Shown: positions 49,162 through 58,621, counted from the stretch's first letter. The stretch: 64,000 bases of DNA from an uncultured Oscillibacter sp. (GCA_910588005.1 CAJUQM010000005.1:1-64000), one strand, 5' to 3'. Notes: generated by a model not told the origin, from the letters alone. Numbers and translations: made by a program.

Positions 49162-50583
49162 TTACCAGCCCCGGCTGCCAAAGAAATAGTCGAAGAGGTC
49201 ATAGGGATTTGTATAGCCGTTACCATACTGCCCGCCGCCATTATTGCCGCCGTTCTGGGGCTGCTGGGACTCCTGCTGGGTCTGCTGATCCTCAGGGACC
49301 GCATCCCAGGTGAGTTCCACCGTAATGGTCTCACCCTGGCGATAGACCTCCAGCGTGGAGGTATCTCCCGCCCGGTACTGCTTTTTCGCAATCGTCAGAT
49401 CCGCCATGGTCTTGATCTCATGGTTATCCACTTTGGTAATCACATCACCCATCTGGATGCCCGCCCGGTCCGCCGCGCCGCCTTCGTCTACGGCGCTGAC
49501 AAAGAGGCCTTCGGTGATATCATAGCGGAACTGGCTGGCAATCTGCTGGGTCATGGACATTGCCTGGACCCCCAGGTGCGCCTTATTGGTTACAAAACCG
49601 TTGGTCATGATATCCTGGATCATAGCCGCCACATCATTGATGGGAATGGCAAACCCCAGGCCCTCGGCGCTGGCGCCGGAGGAGGTGTTGGTGTACTTCG
49701 CGGAGATGATCCCCACCACCTGGCCATATTGATTAAACATAGGTCCGCCGGAGTTTCCGGGGTTGATAGAGGCATCCGTCTGGATCATATTAAAGGGAAC
49801 GCCCTCCACATCAATGGCACGGTTCACTGATGAGACCATACCGCCGGTCTGAGAAAAAGTCAGCTCCCCCAAGGGATTTCCGATGGCTAAAACCCGGTCT
49901 CCCACGTTCAAAAGGGTACTGTCCCCCATCGTGACGGCCTGGAGGTTCTCCGCCTCTACCTTAATGACGGCAATATCATAGTCCTCGTCGCCGCCGATGA
50001 ATTTGGCATCGTACGTATCCCCGTTGTAAAAGGTGACCTTGACGGTCTCGGCCCCCTCGATGACGTGGTAATTGGTGGCGATGAACCCGTCCGGCGTCAG
50101 AACAAATCCGGAGCCGGCGCCGGTAGTGGGTTGCTGCGTCTGCCAAAAGCCGTTGCTGGAAGTTGCGGTTCCGGTGGTATTGATGGCCACTACGCTGTCT
50201 ACATTGGCCGCATAGACCTCCGCATCAGTGAGAAGGGTTTTCCCATCCACTTGGTGGATCTTCACGGTGGCGGGAGTATTGCTGCCACCGGAGGATACAG
50301 CATCGTTTTTCGGGGCGGTACTGTTTCCCTGGCTAACCTGCGGAGCGTTGCCGCCATAGTTGATAGCGGCCCAGACAACTCCGCCGCCCACGCCGCCGCC
50401 CAAAAGAGCGCAGCTCAAGGCCAGAGCCGTAACCTTCAATCCGATTTTATTTTTTTTCATAGGCTTCATCTCCTGCACAGGCCGCGGGCCGGCGGACTGA
50501 CCGCCGTCCGCCAAAGGCGGGACCGTCTCACTGCCGTCCCTGCGGTAGGTGTAGTGGTACAGGTTGCGTTCGTCGTTATACAT
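49162..50583 (-). CDS. HtrA/DegP-type membrane-anchored serine protease
   Basis: A 473-residue trypsin-like protease. A cytoplasmic N-terminus (1-45) is followed by a membrane helix (about 47-72), a Ser/Thr-rich linker, the protease domain with catalytic His173 (NYHVIEG), Asp203 (DYDIAVIK) and Ser278 (NPGNSGGP), one PDZ domain (about 345-440, GVQAM...GIQMGDVITKVDNHEI) and a Gln/Asn/Gly-rich tail. It degrades or chaperones misfolded proteins outside the membrane. GGAGG precedes the ATG at 50583. The neighbouring ECF sigma locus is convergent; shared stress control is plausible but not shown. Confidence 0.94.
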   Translation of the reverse strand: MYNDERNLYHYTYRRDGSETVPPLADGGQSAGPRPVQEMKPMKKNKIGLKVTALALSCALLGGGVGGGVVWAAINYGGNAPQVSQGNSTAPKNDAVSSGGSNTPATVKIHQVDGKTLLTDAEVYAANVDSVVAINTTGTATSSNGFWQTQQPTTGAGSGFVLTPDGFIATNYHVIEGAETVKVTFYNGDTYDAKFIGGDEDYDIAVIKVEAENLQAVTMGDSTLLNVGDRVLAIGNPLGELTFSQTGGMVSSVNRAIDVEGVPFNMIQTDASINPGNSGGPMFNQYGQVVGIISAKYTNTSSGASAEGLGFAIPINDVAAMIQDIMTNGFVTNKAHLGVQAMSMTQQIASQFRYDITEGLFVSAVDEGGAADRAGIQMGDVITKVDNHEIKTMADLTIAKKQYRAGDTSTLEVYRQGETITVELTWDAVPEDQQTQQESQQPQNGGNNGGGQYGNGYTNPYDLFDYFFGSRGW

Positions 50584-50834
50584 AATGCTTACCTCCTATT
50601 ATGTATCCCGGTCTCACTCTCTTTAGAACCCATCATATACCGGGAATATGTCGAAAGTTTGAAGTTTTCCTGTATTTTCTTTAAAATCGCTTGCCGCTCC
50701 CCTGAGCTTTGACCACAGTATAGGCTCCGTAACTTAAAAATGTCTGAAAACTTTGTATACAATTTTTGAACCTGCGGTTTTCCAACAGAAAAATCTGTGC
50801 TACAATGGTTCCATAGGTTTTTCACAGAAAGGGC

Positions 50835-52454
50835 GTGCCGCATTTGCTGAAAATCGAAAATATCAAGCTCCCCCCAGGCAGCGCCATGGCCGCCTTGAGA
50901 AAGGAGACCGCCCGGCTGCTGCGGGTCCGTGAAGACGGCCTTCTCTCCCTCCGGGTCCTCCGCCGCAGTGTGGATGCCCGGGAGGACGTGTCTCTGGTCT
51001 ACACGGTGGAGGCCGCTGTGGCGGACGAAACCGCCGTCTTAAAGCGCTGCCGCAGCAAAAAGGTGAGCCTCTCCGCAGTAAAGCCCGCCTATACGCCTCC
51101 TGCGTTCCGTCCCGCACCAAAAACGCCGCCGGTTGTGGCGGGGGCAGGACCGGCAGGCCTCTTCTGCGCCTTAGCGCTGGCTCACGCCGGGCTGCGTCCA
51201 ATCCTGCTGGAACGGGGCCGCAGTGTGGAGGCCCGGACGGCGGACGTGGAGCGGTTCTGGTCCACAGGCCGGCTGGACCTTACTTCCAACGTCCAATTTG
51301 GCGAAGGGGGCGCCGGAGCATTTTCCGACGGAAAGCTGAACACCGGCACCAAAGACATCCGCCACCGGTTTATCCTGGAACAGATGGTGTCCTGCGGTGC
51401 GCCTCAAGACATTCTCATCGACGCCAAGCCTCATGTGGGCACGGACTATCTCCACATTGTCTTAAAAAACCTGCGGCTGGAGCTGCTTCGCCTGGGCGCG
51501 GACATCCGCTTTCAAACCCGCCTGACCGACCTGGAGATCCGGAGCGGACGCCTGTCCGGTATTGCCGCGGAGACTCCCGGCGGAACCTATTCTCTTCCCT
51601 GTTCCTGTCTGGCCCTGTGCCCCGGCCACTCCGCCCGGGATACCTTTGCAATGCTCCACGCCCGGGGGCTTACTATGGAGTCCAAGCCCTTTGCCGTAGG
51701 TGTGCGGATTGAGCACCGCCAAGCAGACTGCGACGCGGCCCAATACCGGCGGTACGCCGGACATCCGGGGCTTCCGGCCTCATCCTATAAACTGTCTTGC
51801 CATTTGCCAAGCGGACGCTCCGCTTTCTCTTTCTGCGTCTGCCCCGGAGGGGAGGTCGTGGCCGCCGCCTCTGAAGAAAACCGGGTGGTTACTAACGGAA
51901 TGAGCGAATTCGCCCGGGCACGGGAAAATATCAACGGCGCTCTTCTGGTGAATGTGACGCCGGAGGACTTTGGCGGAAACTCTCCCCTGGCGGGGATCGA
52001 CTTCCAGCGGCGGCTGGAGCGGGCCGCCTATGACCTGGGCGGCGGCAGATATCTGGCTCCCGCCCAGCGGGTGGAGGACTTTTTGTCGGGACGCCCCTCC
52101 ACCGGTCCCGGACGCGTTCTCCCCAGCTACCGCCCCGGCGTGGTCTGGACCGACCTGCGCCGCTGCCTTCCGCCCTTCGTAGCGGATGCCTTGGCAGAGG
52201 CACTGCCCGTTCTTGGGCGAAAGCTCCAGGGCTATGACGCGCCGGACGCGGTGCTCACCGCCGTGGAAAGCCGCAGCTCCTCGCCTGTCCGCATTCTCCG
52301 GGACGAGTCATATCAATCCTCTCTCCAGGGACTGTATCCCTGCGGCGAGGGAGCCGGCTACGCCGGGGGCATTCTATCCGCCGCCGCAGACGGAATCCGC
52401 TGCGCCGAACACATCTGTAGATCTTACGAAAAGGAGAGTCCCTATGAGCCGTGA
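50835..52454 (+). CDS. FAD-dependent dehydrogenase, NAD(P)/FAD oxidoreductase type
   Basis: A 539-residue flavoprotein. Residues 1-85 form a small alpha/beta domain with KIENIKLPPGSAMAALRKE typical of this uncharacterised family; the dinucleotide loop is VVAGAGPAGLFCALALAHAG (about 100-119), followed by FGEGGAGAFSDGKLNTG and a C-terminal YPCGEGAGYAGGILSAAADG FAD motif. The reaction is unknown. The start is either GTG at 50835 or TTG at 50844; the latter gives MLKIENIKL and better spacing from AAAGGG. It overlaps the next gene by 11 bp, so the pair is coupled. Confidence 0.85.
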   Translation: MPHLLKIENIKLPPGSAMAALRKETARLLRVREDGLLSLRVLRRSVDAREDVSLVYTVEAAVADETAVLKRCRSKKVSLSAVKPAYTPPAFRPAPKTPPVVAGAGPAGLFCALALAHAGLRPILLERGRSVEARTADVERFWSTGRLDLTSNVQFGEGGAGAFSDGKLNTGTKDIRHRFILEQMVSCGAPQDILIDAKPHVGTDYLHIVLKNLRLELLRLGADIRFQTRLTDLEIRSGRLSGIAAETPGGTYSLPCSCLALCPGHSARDTFAMLHARGLTMESKPFAVGVRIEHRQADCDAAQYRRYAGHPGLPASSYKLSCHLPSGRSAFSFCVCPGGEVVAAASEENRVVTNGMSEFARARENINGALLVNVTPEDFGGNSPLAGIDFQRRLERAAYDLGGGRYLAPAQRVEDFLSGRPSTGPGRVLPSYRPGVVWTDLRRCLPPFVADALAEALPVLGRKLQGYDAPDAVLTAVESRSSSPVRILRDESYQSSLQGLYPCGEGAGYAGGILSAAADGIRCAEHICRSYEKESPYEP

Positions 52455-53415
52455 AATCTGTATCTACCAAGAATTCCTGACCGATGCCCACCGGGCCGCG
52501 ATCCGGTCCGCCGCTGACCAGGCGGGTCTGATTCCCCATTTCTTCACCCTGGACCAGTTTGAGGAGGCGCGGGAATGTCTCCAGCATTGCGAGGTGCTCT
52601 ACGCCCACTCCGTAAAGCTGCTGCGGGCTGCGCCCGCTTCTTTAAAATGGTACTGCTGCTCATTCGCCGGAGTAGACCCCTACTGCAAGGATCCCTCCGT
52701 CTTTGCCAATCCCGACTGTATGCTGACCAACTCCAACGGTTACGGGGTCACGATTGCCGAGCATGTGGTAATGGTCACCTTAATGCTGCTGCGGCGGATG
52801 CCGGAGTATGAAGCGGTGGTCCGGGATAGAAAATGGACCAATCAGCTGCCCATTCGCTCGATCCGGGACAATGAATTTACCCTCCTGGGCACCGGAAACA
52901 TCGGCTCTAATGTGGCGGAACGGCTGCGGGGCATGGGCGCGGCAAAAATCACAGGACTCAGCCGTTCCGGACAGGCAGTCTCAGGCTTCGACGCAGTGTA
53001 CCCCATCTCCCGGCTGGATGAGATTCTCCCCTCTGCGAAAATTCTCATCATGTCCCTGCCCGGCACGGCGGAAACCGTCCACATTCTGGACCGCGCCCGC
53101 ATCGCCCTGCTGCCCCGGGATGCCTATGTCATCAATGTGGGCCGGGGCACCGCTATCGAACAAATGCCTCTAATCGAGGCGCTGAATGAAGGCCGTCTGG
53201 CCGGAGCAGCCCTGGATGTGATGGACCCGGAACCCCTGCCGCCGGATCACCCCCTCTGGAGCGCCAAAAATCTGATTTTGACGCCCCATGTCTCCGGCAA
53301 TATGACCCTGGGCTACACATGTGACGTCAACGTGGAGATGTTCTGCGCCGACCTGCTGCGCTATGGACAGGGCAAATTGCCGCAGAACTTGGTGGACCGG
53401 ACCCGCGGGTACTGA
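52444..53415 (+). CDS. D-isomer-specific 2-hydroxyacid dehydrogenase
   Basis: A 323-residue NAD(P)-linked dehydrogenase of the D-2-hydroxyacid family. The Rossmann motif is LLGTGNIGSNVAERL (about 138-152). Catalytic residues are visible as VGRGTAIE (Arg), DVMDPEPLP (Glu) and LTPHVSGNM (His). It reduces a 2-keto acid to the D-hydroxy acid or the reverse; the substrate is unknown. AAGGAG precedes the ATG at 52444, inside the end of the flavoprotein gene. A terminator follows at 53438. Confidence 0.92.
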   Translation: MSREICIYQEFLTDAHRAAIRSAADQAGLIPHFFTLDQFEEARECLQHCEVLYAHSVKLLRAAPASLKWYCCSFAGVDPYCKDPSVFANPDCMLTNSNGYGVTIAEHVVMVTLMLLRRMPEYEAVVRDRKWTNQLPIRSIRDNEFTLLGTGNIGSNVAERLRGMGAAKITGLSRSGQAVSGFDAVYPISRLDEILPSAKILIMSLPGTAETVHILDRARIALLPRDAYVINVGRGTAIEQMPLIEALNEGRLAGAALDVMDPEPLPPDHPLWSAKNLILTPHVSGNMTLGYTCDVNVEMFCADLLRYGQGKLPQNLVDRTRGY

Positions 53416-53435
53416 TTCCCCACCCCCGCAGCTCT

Positions 53436-53473
53436 CGAAAACGCCGGAGGCCTTTGGCCTCCGGCGTTTTTGC
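53436..53473 (+). terminator. Terminator of the flavoprotein-dehydrogenase operon
   Basis: AAAACGCCGGAGG pairs with CCTCCGGCGTTTT, seven-base loop, five-T tail. Confidence 0.9.
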
Positions 53474-53546
53474 ACTGAAACATATCAAAAGGTTCTTTTG
53501 CCCAAAGACCAACAAAATATTTGCACTCTTTTGTGCGGAATTCCGG

Positions 53547-53575
53547 TTGTAAAAGTGAAAAAAGTGCGGTATAGT
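53547..53575 (+). promoter_or_regulatory. Promoter of the AraC regulator-MATE unit
   Basis: TTGTAA (53547-53552), 17 bp, TATAGT (53570-53575). Confidence 0.68.
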
Positions 53576-53611
53576 CATAGCGCTTCCAATGCGGAACGAG
53601 GAGGTAGGGCT

Positions 53612-54460
53612 ATGCTGGACCGGAGCGAGGTGGGAAAGCGGGGCTATCTGAACGAGGGATTTCGTCTCTTCCATCTGAAGGACAGCCGCGCGCCAAAGCT
53701 GGATTATCACTATCATGAATTTGATAAACTGATTCTATTGCTGGGGGGCAAGGTCACTTATGTGGTGGAGGGCGTCACCTATTTCCTCCAACCCTGGGAC
53801 GTATTGCTGGTACAGCACAATATGATCCACCGTCCCATCATCGATCCCACCCTGCCCTATGAACGCATTGTGGTATGGCTGGACCGGAAGTGGCTGGGGG
53901 ACCGGAGTGACCCTGGCGAAGCTCTAGATACCTGTTTTCACACCGTCCAGGAGCGGGGATTCCATCTGCTGCGCACCAGTCCTGAGCGGCGTTTGGAATA
54001 TATGAAGGACATCCAGCGGCTGGAAGAGTCCCTGCGCTCCCAGGAGTTTGCCGCAGCCCGTCTAGCCGATACGCTCTGCCAGCAGCTGCTGATCGGAGTA
54101 AACCGGGACCTTCTCCGCAGCCGCACCGCCCAGGAGGAGCAGGACAGTTACCGGGTGGACCCCAAGGTGGAGGAAATCCTGAAATATATCGCCGCCCACC
54201 TGGAGGAGAATTTGACTGTAGACAGCCTGGCCAAGCGGTTCTATCTCAGCCGCTACTATTTGATGCACCGGTTCAAAGCGGTTTCCGGATACACAGTCCA
54301 CCAGTATATCAGTCAAAAGCGGCTGCTGCGGGCAGGCGAGCTGATCCGCTCTGGCGTACCGGTAATGAAAGCCGCGGAGCAGGCGGGTTTTTCAGAGTAC
54401 TCCACCTTCTTGAGGGCTTTTCAAAATACCTTTCACATGAGTCCGCGGGAATTTCGCTGA
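53612..54460 (+). CDS. AraC family transcriptional regulator
   Basis: A 282-residue regulator. The N-terminal cupin-like ligand domain shows YHYHEFDKLILLLGGKVTYVVEG and LLVQHNMIHRP (about residues 30-75); the C-terminal double helix-turn-helix is LTVDSLAKRFYLSRYYLMHRFKAVSG and MKAAEQAGFSEYSTFLRAFQNTFHMSPREFR. GAGGAGG precedes the ATG at 53612; the longer frame overlaps the previous gene. It ends 20 bp before a MATE exporter on the same strand, so it probably regulates that exporter. Confidence 0.93.
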   Translation: MLDRSEVGKRGYLNEGFRLFHLKDSRAPKLDYHYHEFDKLILLLGGKVTYVVEGVTYFLQPWDVLLVQHNMIHRPIIDPTLPYERIVVWLDRKWLGDRSDPGEALDTCFHTVQERGFHLLRTSPERRLEYMKDIQRLEESLRSQEFAAARLADTLCQQLLIGVNRDLLRSRTAQEEQDSYRVDPKVEEILKYIAAHLEENLTVDSLAKRFYLSRYYLMHRFKAVSGYTVHQYISQKRLLRAGELIRSGVPVMKAAEQAGFSEYSTFLRAFQNTFHMSPREFR

Positions 54461-54480
54461 GGGCTTTAAAAGGGGAACAC

Positions 54481-55830
54481 ATGGAAATCAGGCAAATTGA
54501 TATCGACTTTTCTAAGCAAGACCTGCGGCGGCTCATTGTCCCGCTGGTCATTGAGCAGCTGCTCGCCATTACCGTTGGACTGTTCGACTCCGTGATGGTC
54601 TCTCAAGTGGGAGAGGCGGCAATCTCCGCCGTCTCCCTGGTGGATACGGTAAATGTGCTGCTGGTCAACGCCTTTGCCGCCCTTGCCACCGGCGGCGCGG
54701 CTATCGCGGGACAATATCTCGGCCGGAGAGAACCGGAAAAAGCCAGCCACTCCGGCGCACAGCTGCTGCTGTTCATGGGGGAGGTCTCTCTCTTAATCAC
54801 GCTGTTGTTTTACCTGGGCCGGGGCTTCGTGCTGGGCACCGTTTTCGGACAGGTGGAACCGGATGTGGCCGCCTACGCCAACACATACTATCTTATAGTG
54901 GAATCCTCCACCCCCTTCCTGGCGGTCTACAGCGCCGGCGCAGCCCTCTTTCGGGTAATGGGCAACTCCAAGGTCTCCATGTGGGTCTCTCTGTGGATGA
55001 ATGCGATCAACGCGGCGGGCAATGCCCTTTTGATCTTTGTCTTCCACATGGGCGTGGAGGGGGTGGCCATCCCCACACTGGTGTCCCGGCTGGCAGCTGC
55101 CGCCGCAATGGTAGTGCTGCTGCGCCGTCCAGGCCTGCCCTTGCGGGTGGAACGCTTTACCCTCCACCACGACGGATACGTTGTGCGTAATATTCTCCGT
55201 TTCGGCGTCCCCAACGGCCTGGAGAGCAGCATGTTTCAGCTGGGCAAAATCCTTCTTCTCTCCACAGTATCCGTGCTGGGTACTGCCTCCGTGGCGGCCA
55301 ACGCTATCGGAAACAATCTGGCCTCCTTCCAGTGCGTGGCAGGCAATGCCTTGGGTCTTGCCATTGTGACGGTTGTCTCTCGCTGTATTGGAGCCGGAAA
55401 CTATGAAAAAGCGCGGTTCTACACCAAAAAACTGATCCAATCCACCTACTTATATATGGCGTTCTTTGTGGCGGTCACCCTGTTCTCCCTGCCGCTGATG
55501 CTGCAGCTGTACAATGTGTCCGCAGAGGCGGAGGGCTATGCCCGCCAAATTGTCTGGATGCACGGCGTTATGGGAATTCTGATCTGGCCACTTTCCTTTA
55601 CGCTGCCCCAGGCGCTCCGCGCCGCCGGTGACACCCGGTTTACCATGGCCGTATCCACGGGATCTATGTGGACCATGCGCGTGGGGTTCGGCATTTTGCT
55701 GGGCAAATATCTGGACTTTGGTGTAATCGGGATCTGGATGGCCATGTTTGTGGACTGGCTTTTACGCATCGCTTTTTTTCTTCCCCGCTTCTTAGGTCGA
55801 AAATGGGAGGCCATGGGTCTGCGGGACTAA
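54481..55830 (+). CDS. MATE family efflux transporter (second copy)
   Basis: A 449-residue 12-helix MATE exporter. LIVPLVIEQLLAITVGLFDSVMVSQVGEAAISAVSLVDT opens it; the second half begins LRFGVPNGLESSMFQLGKILL. It differs clearly from the MATE at 19247 (no NMADTFFVGML block), so it is not a recent duplicate. AAAAGGGGAAC precedes the ATG. Cotranscription with the AraC regulator suggests an inducible exporter; the substrate is unknown. Confidence 0.92.
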   Translation: MEIRQIDIDFSKQDLRRLIVPLVIEQLLAITVGLFDSVMVSQVGEAAISAVSLVDTVNVLLVNAFAALATGGAAIAGQYLGRREPEKASHSGAQLLLFMGEVSLLITLLFYLGRGFVLGTVFGQVEPDVAAYANTYYLIVESSTPFLAVYSAGAALFRVMGNSKVSMWVSLWMNAINAAGNALLIFVFHMGVEGVAIPTLVSRLAAAAAMVVLLRRPGLPLRVERFTLHHDGYVVRNILRFGVPNGLESSMFQLGKILLLSTVSVLGTASVAANAIGNNLASFQCVAGNALGLAIVTVVSRCIGAGNYEKARFYTKKLIQSTYLYMAFFVAVTLFSLPLMLQLYNVSAEAEGYARQIVWMHGVMGILIWPLSFTLPQALRAAGDTRFTMAVSTGSMWTMRVGFGILLGKYLDFGVIGIWMAMFVDWLLRIAFFLPRFLGRKWEAMGLRD

Positions 55831-55852
55831 CAGCAGCGGCCTAAAAATTAAG

Positions 55853-55884
55853 CCCCCGCCCTGCCAACGGCAGGGCGGGGATTT
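55853..55884. terminator. Bidirectional terminator between MATE and NSS genes
   Basis: CCCCCGCCCTGCC pairs with GGCAGGGCGGGG, three-base loop. ATTT follows on the plus strand; the minus strand is weakly T-rich. It separates convergent genes. Confidence 0.7.
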
Positions 55885-55897
55885 GCTTGCGGCCTTT

Positions 55898-57259
55898 TTA
55901 CGCGGGAATCAATCCCTGAACCAGGATTACCAGGATCAGCACCGGCAGTACATATTGAAAATAGGGTTTCAGCCAATAGGGCATCTTAACGCCCTTTCCA
56001 GTATTGGCCTCCTCCAGGTATTGGTCATAGCCCCAACCCCATTTGCTGACGCAGAACAGCAGATACACCAGGGATCCCAAAGGCAACAAGAGGTTAGAAA
56101 CCAGGAAATCCTCACTGTCCAGCACACTCCGCTCTCCAATGAGCTGGAGATCACTCCAGACGTTGAAGCCCAGAACACAGGGGAAGCTGGCGATGAGAAT
56201 GAACACACAATTGAGCAGTGTAGCCTTCTTCCGGCTCCAGCCGAAGTTATCAATGCAGTTGGCCTGGAGATTCTCAAACACGGCGATGACCGTGGAGAAA
56301 CTGGCAAAGGTCATGAACAGGAAGAACAGCGCGCCCCAAAGCCGCCCGCCGGTCATGTTCAAAAACACCTTGGGCAGGGTGATGAAGATCAGGGGCGGAC
56401 CGCTGTCCGGCTGGACGTTGAAAGCCGTGCAGGCCGGGAAGATAATGAGGCCCGCCATTAGCGCCACAAAGGTATCCAGAGAGCAGATGCGGATGGCCTC
56501 GCTGGTGAGGGTGTGGTCCCGGTTCATGTAGCTGCCGAAGACCTCCATGGCAGCGATGCCAAGGCTCAGGGTGAAGAACGCCTGATTCATGGCGGCGGTA
56601 ATCACATTGCCGATTCCCACCTCGGATGCCCTCTGAAAATCTGGCAGAAGGTAGAACTTCACACCCTCCATGCCGCCGGGCAGCGTCAGACTGTGGATGG
56701 CCAGGATGGCGATCAGCGCCAGCAGGCCTACCATCATCACCTTGGTGATGCGCTCCAAGCCCTTTTGCAGGCCAAAACTGCAAATCAGGAAACCGGCCAA
56801 CACCGTGACCACCATCCAGATGGTCATCTCAGTGGGATTCCCAAGCATCCCCTCAAAAAACATATTGTCCACCGCCTCGCCTTCCAGGCCCGTAAAGGCC
56901 CCGGCGGCAAACTTGAAAAAGTATCCCAGCATCCAACCAGAGACCGTGGTATAAAACATCATCAAAAGGCAACAGCCCGCCACGCAGAACCAGCCGTGGA
57001 TATGCCACTTGCTGCCCTTAGGCTCCAACGCTTGGTAGCTCAGCACGGCACTCTTCCGGCTGGCCCGGCCCACTGCCAGCTCCATGGTCAGCACCGGCAC
57101 GCCCATGATCACCAGAAACAGCAGATAGAACAACACGAACACTCCGCCGCCGTTCTCTCCTGTGACGTATGGAAACTTCCATACGTTTCCGATTCCAACG
57201 GCGCAGCCCGCACTCACCAGCAAAAACCCAAGTCTGGACTGGAAATACTCCCGCTTCAT
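55898..57259 (-). CDS. Neurotransmitter:sodium symporter (NSS) family transporter
   Basis: A 453-residue LeuT-fold transporter with about 11 helices. SRLGFLLVSAGCAVGIGNVWKFPYVTGENGGGVF at the N-terminus is the Na+ and substrate site signature; AFFTLSLGIAAMEVFGSYM (helix 6) and FMTFASFSTVIAVFENL (helix 8) match. These import amino acids with Na+; the substrate is unspecified. GAGAGGAA lies before the ATG at 57259. It has its own promoter at 57333-57361 and sits where rpoBC would be expected after rplL in many Firmicutes. Confidence 0.94.
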   Translation of the reverse strand: MKREYFQSRLGFLLVSAGCAVGIGNVWKFPYVTGENGGGVFVLFYLLFLVIMGVPVLTMELAVGRASRKSAVLSYQALEPKGSKWHIHGWFCVAGCCLLMMFYTTVSGWMLGYFFKFAAGAFTGLEGEAVDNMFFEGMLGNPTEMTIWMVVTVLAGFLICSFGLQKGLERITKVMMVGLLALIAILAIHSLTLPGGMEGVKFYLLPDFQRASEVGIGNVITAAMNQAFFTLSLGIAAMEVFGSYMNRDHTLTSEAIRICSLDTFVALMAGLIIFPACTAFNVQPDSGPPLIFITLPKVFLNMTGGRLWGALFFLFMTFASFSTVIAVFENLQANCIDNFGWSRKKATLLNCVFILIASFPCVLGFNVWSDLQLIGERSVLDSEDFLVSNLLLPLGSLVYLLFCVSKWGWGYDQYLEEANTGKGVKMPYWLKPYFQYVLPVLILVILVQGLIPA

Positions 57260-57332
57260 AAATCAATTCCTCTCTTTTCTCCGTGCCGCAAAAAAGCGGG
57301 GTTCTCCCCGCCTATGCCCACATTGTTTTCTT

Positions 57333-57361
57333 ATGATACAGGACCACTATCCAAAAGTCAA
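57333..57361 (-). promoter_or_regulatory. Promoter of the NSS transporter gene
   Basis: On the minus strand TTGACT (57356-57361), 17 bp, TATCAT (57333-57338). Confidence 0.75.
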
Positions 57362-57411
57362 TATTTTTTACAACAAATATAAGCTGATTATGAAAGAAGA
57401 ATCTATTTTTA

Positions 57412-57446
57412 AAACAAAAAGGACCAGCGGCTACACCGCTGGTCCC
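57412..57446 (-). terminator. Terminator of the ribosomal operon after rplL
   Basis: GGACCAGCGG pairs with CCGCTGGTCC. On the minus strand it is followed by TTTTTGTTTT. Confidence 0.88.
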
Positions 57447-57509
57447 TCTCAGGCTGATTGCAGGAAATGCCGCATTCTCTTGCGAGAACAACTCCAAAAC
57501 CGTCTGAAC

Positions 57510-57878
57510 TTACTTCAGCTCGACCTTGCCGCCGGCCTCCTCGATCTGCTTCTTCAGAGCCTCGGCATCGTCCTTGGAAATGCCCTCCTTCAAAGTGGTA
57601 GGAGCACCCTCGACAGTGGCCTTGGCCTCGGCCAGACCCTGGCCGGTGATCTCGCGGACAACCTTGATAACCTTGATCTTCGCGGCGGCATCAAAGCCGG
57701 CCAGAACCACGTCAAACTCGGTCTTCTCCTCGGCGGCGGGAGCAGCGGAAGCAGCGGGAGCAGCCATGGCGGCGGCAGAGACGCCGAACTCCTCCTCCAG
57801 AGCGTGGACGAGTTCGCTCAGCTCCAGAACGGTCAGACCCTTGATCTCTTCGATCATGGCGGTAACTTTCTCAGACAT
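57510..57878 (-). CDS. rplL: 50S ribosomal protein L7/L12
   Basis: A 122-residue stalk protein. The N-terminal dimerisation helices (EKVTAMIEEIKGLTVLELSELVHALEEEF) are followed by an Ala/Pro hinge and the C-terminal factor-binding domain with KIKVIKVVREITGQGLAEAKATVEGAP. It recruits translation GTPases. It lies 45 bp after rplJ in the usual pair and ends in a strong terminator rather than running into rpoB. GGAGG precedes the ATG. Confidence 0.97.
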   Translation of the reverse strand: MSEKVTAMIEEIKGLTVLELSELVHALEEEFGVSAAAMAAPAASAAPAAEEKTEFDVVLAGFDAAAKIKVIKVVREITGQGLAEAKATVEGAPTTLKEGISKDDAEALKKQIEEAGGKVELK

Positions 57879-57923
57879 TGTATGAACCTCCTGATAGTAA
57901 ATTTTTAAGTGTGTGGATGCCGC

Positions 57924-58466
57924 TTACTCGGCGGCGGGAGCCTCCCCGGCAGGGGCAGCGTCCTCAGCGGGAGCGCCGTTTTTCTCGGCGATCTGCTTCA
58001 GGACCACAGCCAGGCCGGTGATGGGAGCCAGCATAGTACCCAGCACCTGCGCCTGCAGAATGGGCAGCGCGGGAATAGAAGCCAGAGAATTAATGGTGGC
58101 CAGGTCCACGGGCTTACCGTCCATGAAACCGCCCTTGATCTCAAACTTGCCGTCCAGCTTCTTGGCGTAACCCGCCATGATACGGGCGGGAGCCACAGGA
58201 TCATCGCACAGAGCCAGAGACGTCGTTCCGTTGAGCAGACCGTCCAGATCACCCAGGCCGGTGTTGTTGAAAGCGAAGCGGAGCAAGGTGTTTTTCACAA
58301 CCGCATAATCCACTTCGTTCTCCCGGCACTCCCGGCGCAGTGCGGTGTCTTCTTCAACGGTGATACCCTTGTAGTCGACAATCACACCGGCGGTGGCCTT
58401 CTGGATCTTCTCAGTCAACTGGGCCACGATGGCCTGCTTCTCAGATAAGACCTTTGCGTTAGGCAT
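57924..58466 (-). CDS. rplJ: 50S ribosomal protein L10
   Basis: A 180-residue stalk-base protein that anchors the L7/L12 dimers through its C-terminal helix. SEKQAIVAQLTEKIQKATAGVIVDYKGITVEED and LAPITGLAVVLKQIAEKNG are diagnostic; the acidic Ala/Pro tail is usual for this clade. The start MPNAKVLSEKQ at 58466 has GGAGGTG 10 bases upstream. A leader with an attenuator-like hairpin (58503-58545) and a promoter at 58622 precede it, the standard autoregulated L10 arrangement. Confidence 0.96.
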   Translation of the reverse strand: MPNAKVLSEKQAIVAQLTEKIQKATAGVIVDYKGITVEEDTALRRECRENEVDYAVVKNTLLRFAFNNTGLGDLDGLLNGTTSLALCDDPVAPARIMAGYAKKLDGKFEIKGGFMDGKPVDLATINSLASIPALPILQAQVLGTMLAPITGLAVVLKQIAEKNGAPAEDAAPAGEAPAAE

Positions 58467-58499
58467 TCTTGTTTTCACCTCCATAGGAATCATAGGCGC

Positions 58500-58612
58500 G
58501 TTCAAAAAAGAACCGTCCTTGTGGCGCAAAGACACAAGGACGGAGTAGCAATCTCACGATCTGCCGCCCTCGGCAGGATTTACAGGCAAAGCCCACCTGC
58601 TGTCTTTGGAAC
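58500..58612 (-). ncRNA. L10 leader with attenuator hairpin
   Basis: Between the rplJ promoter and the gene, CCGTCCTTGTG (58533-58543 as read on the minus strand) pairs with CACAAGGACGG (58513-58523) and is followed by TTCTTTTTT, a terminator-like stem within the 150-base leader. This matches the autoregulatory L10 leader of Firmicutes, where L10-L12 binding favours termination. The exact leader boundaries are approximate. Confidence 0.72.
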
Positions 58613-58621
58613 GCAAGCAGT

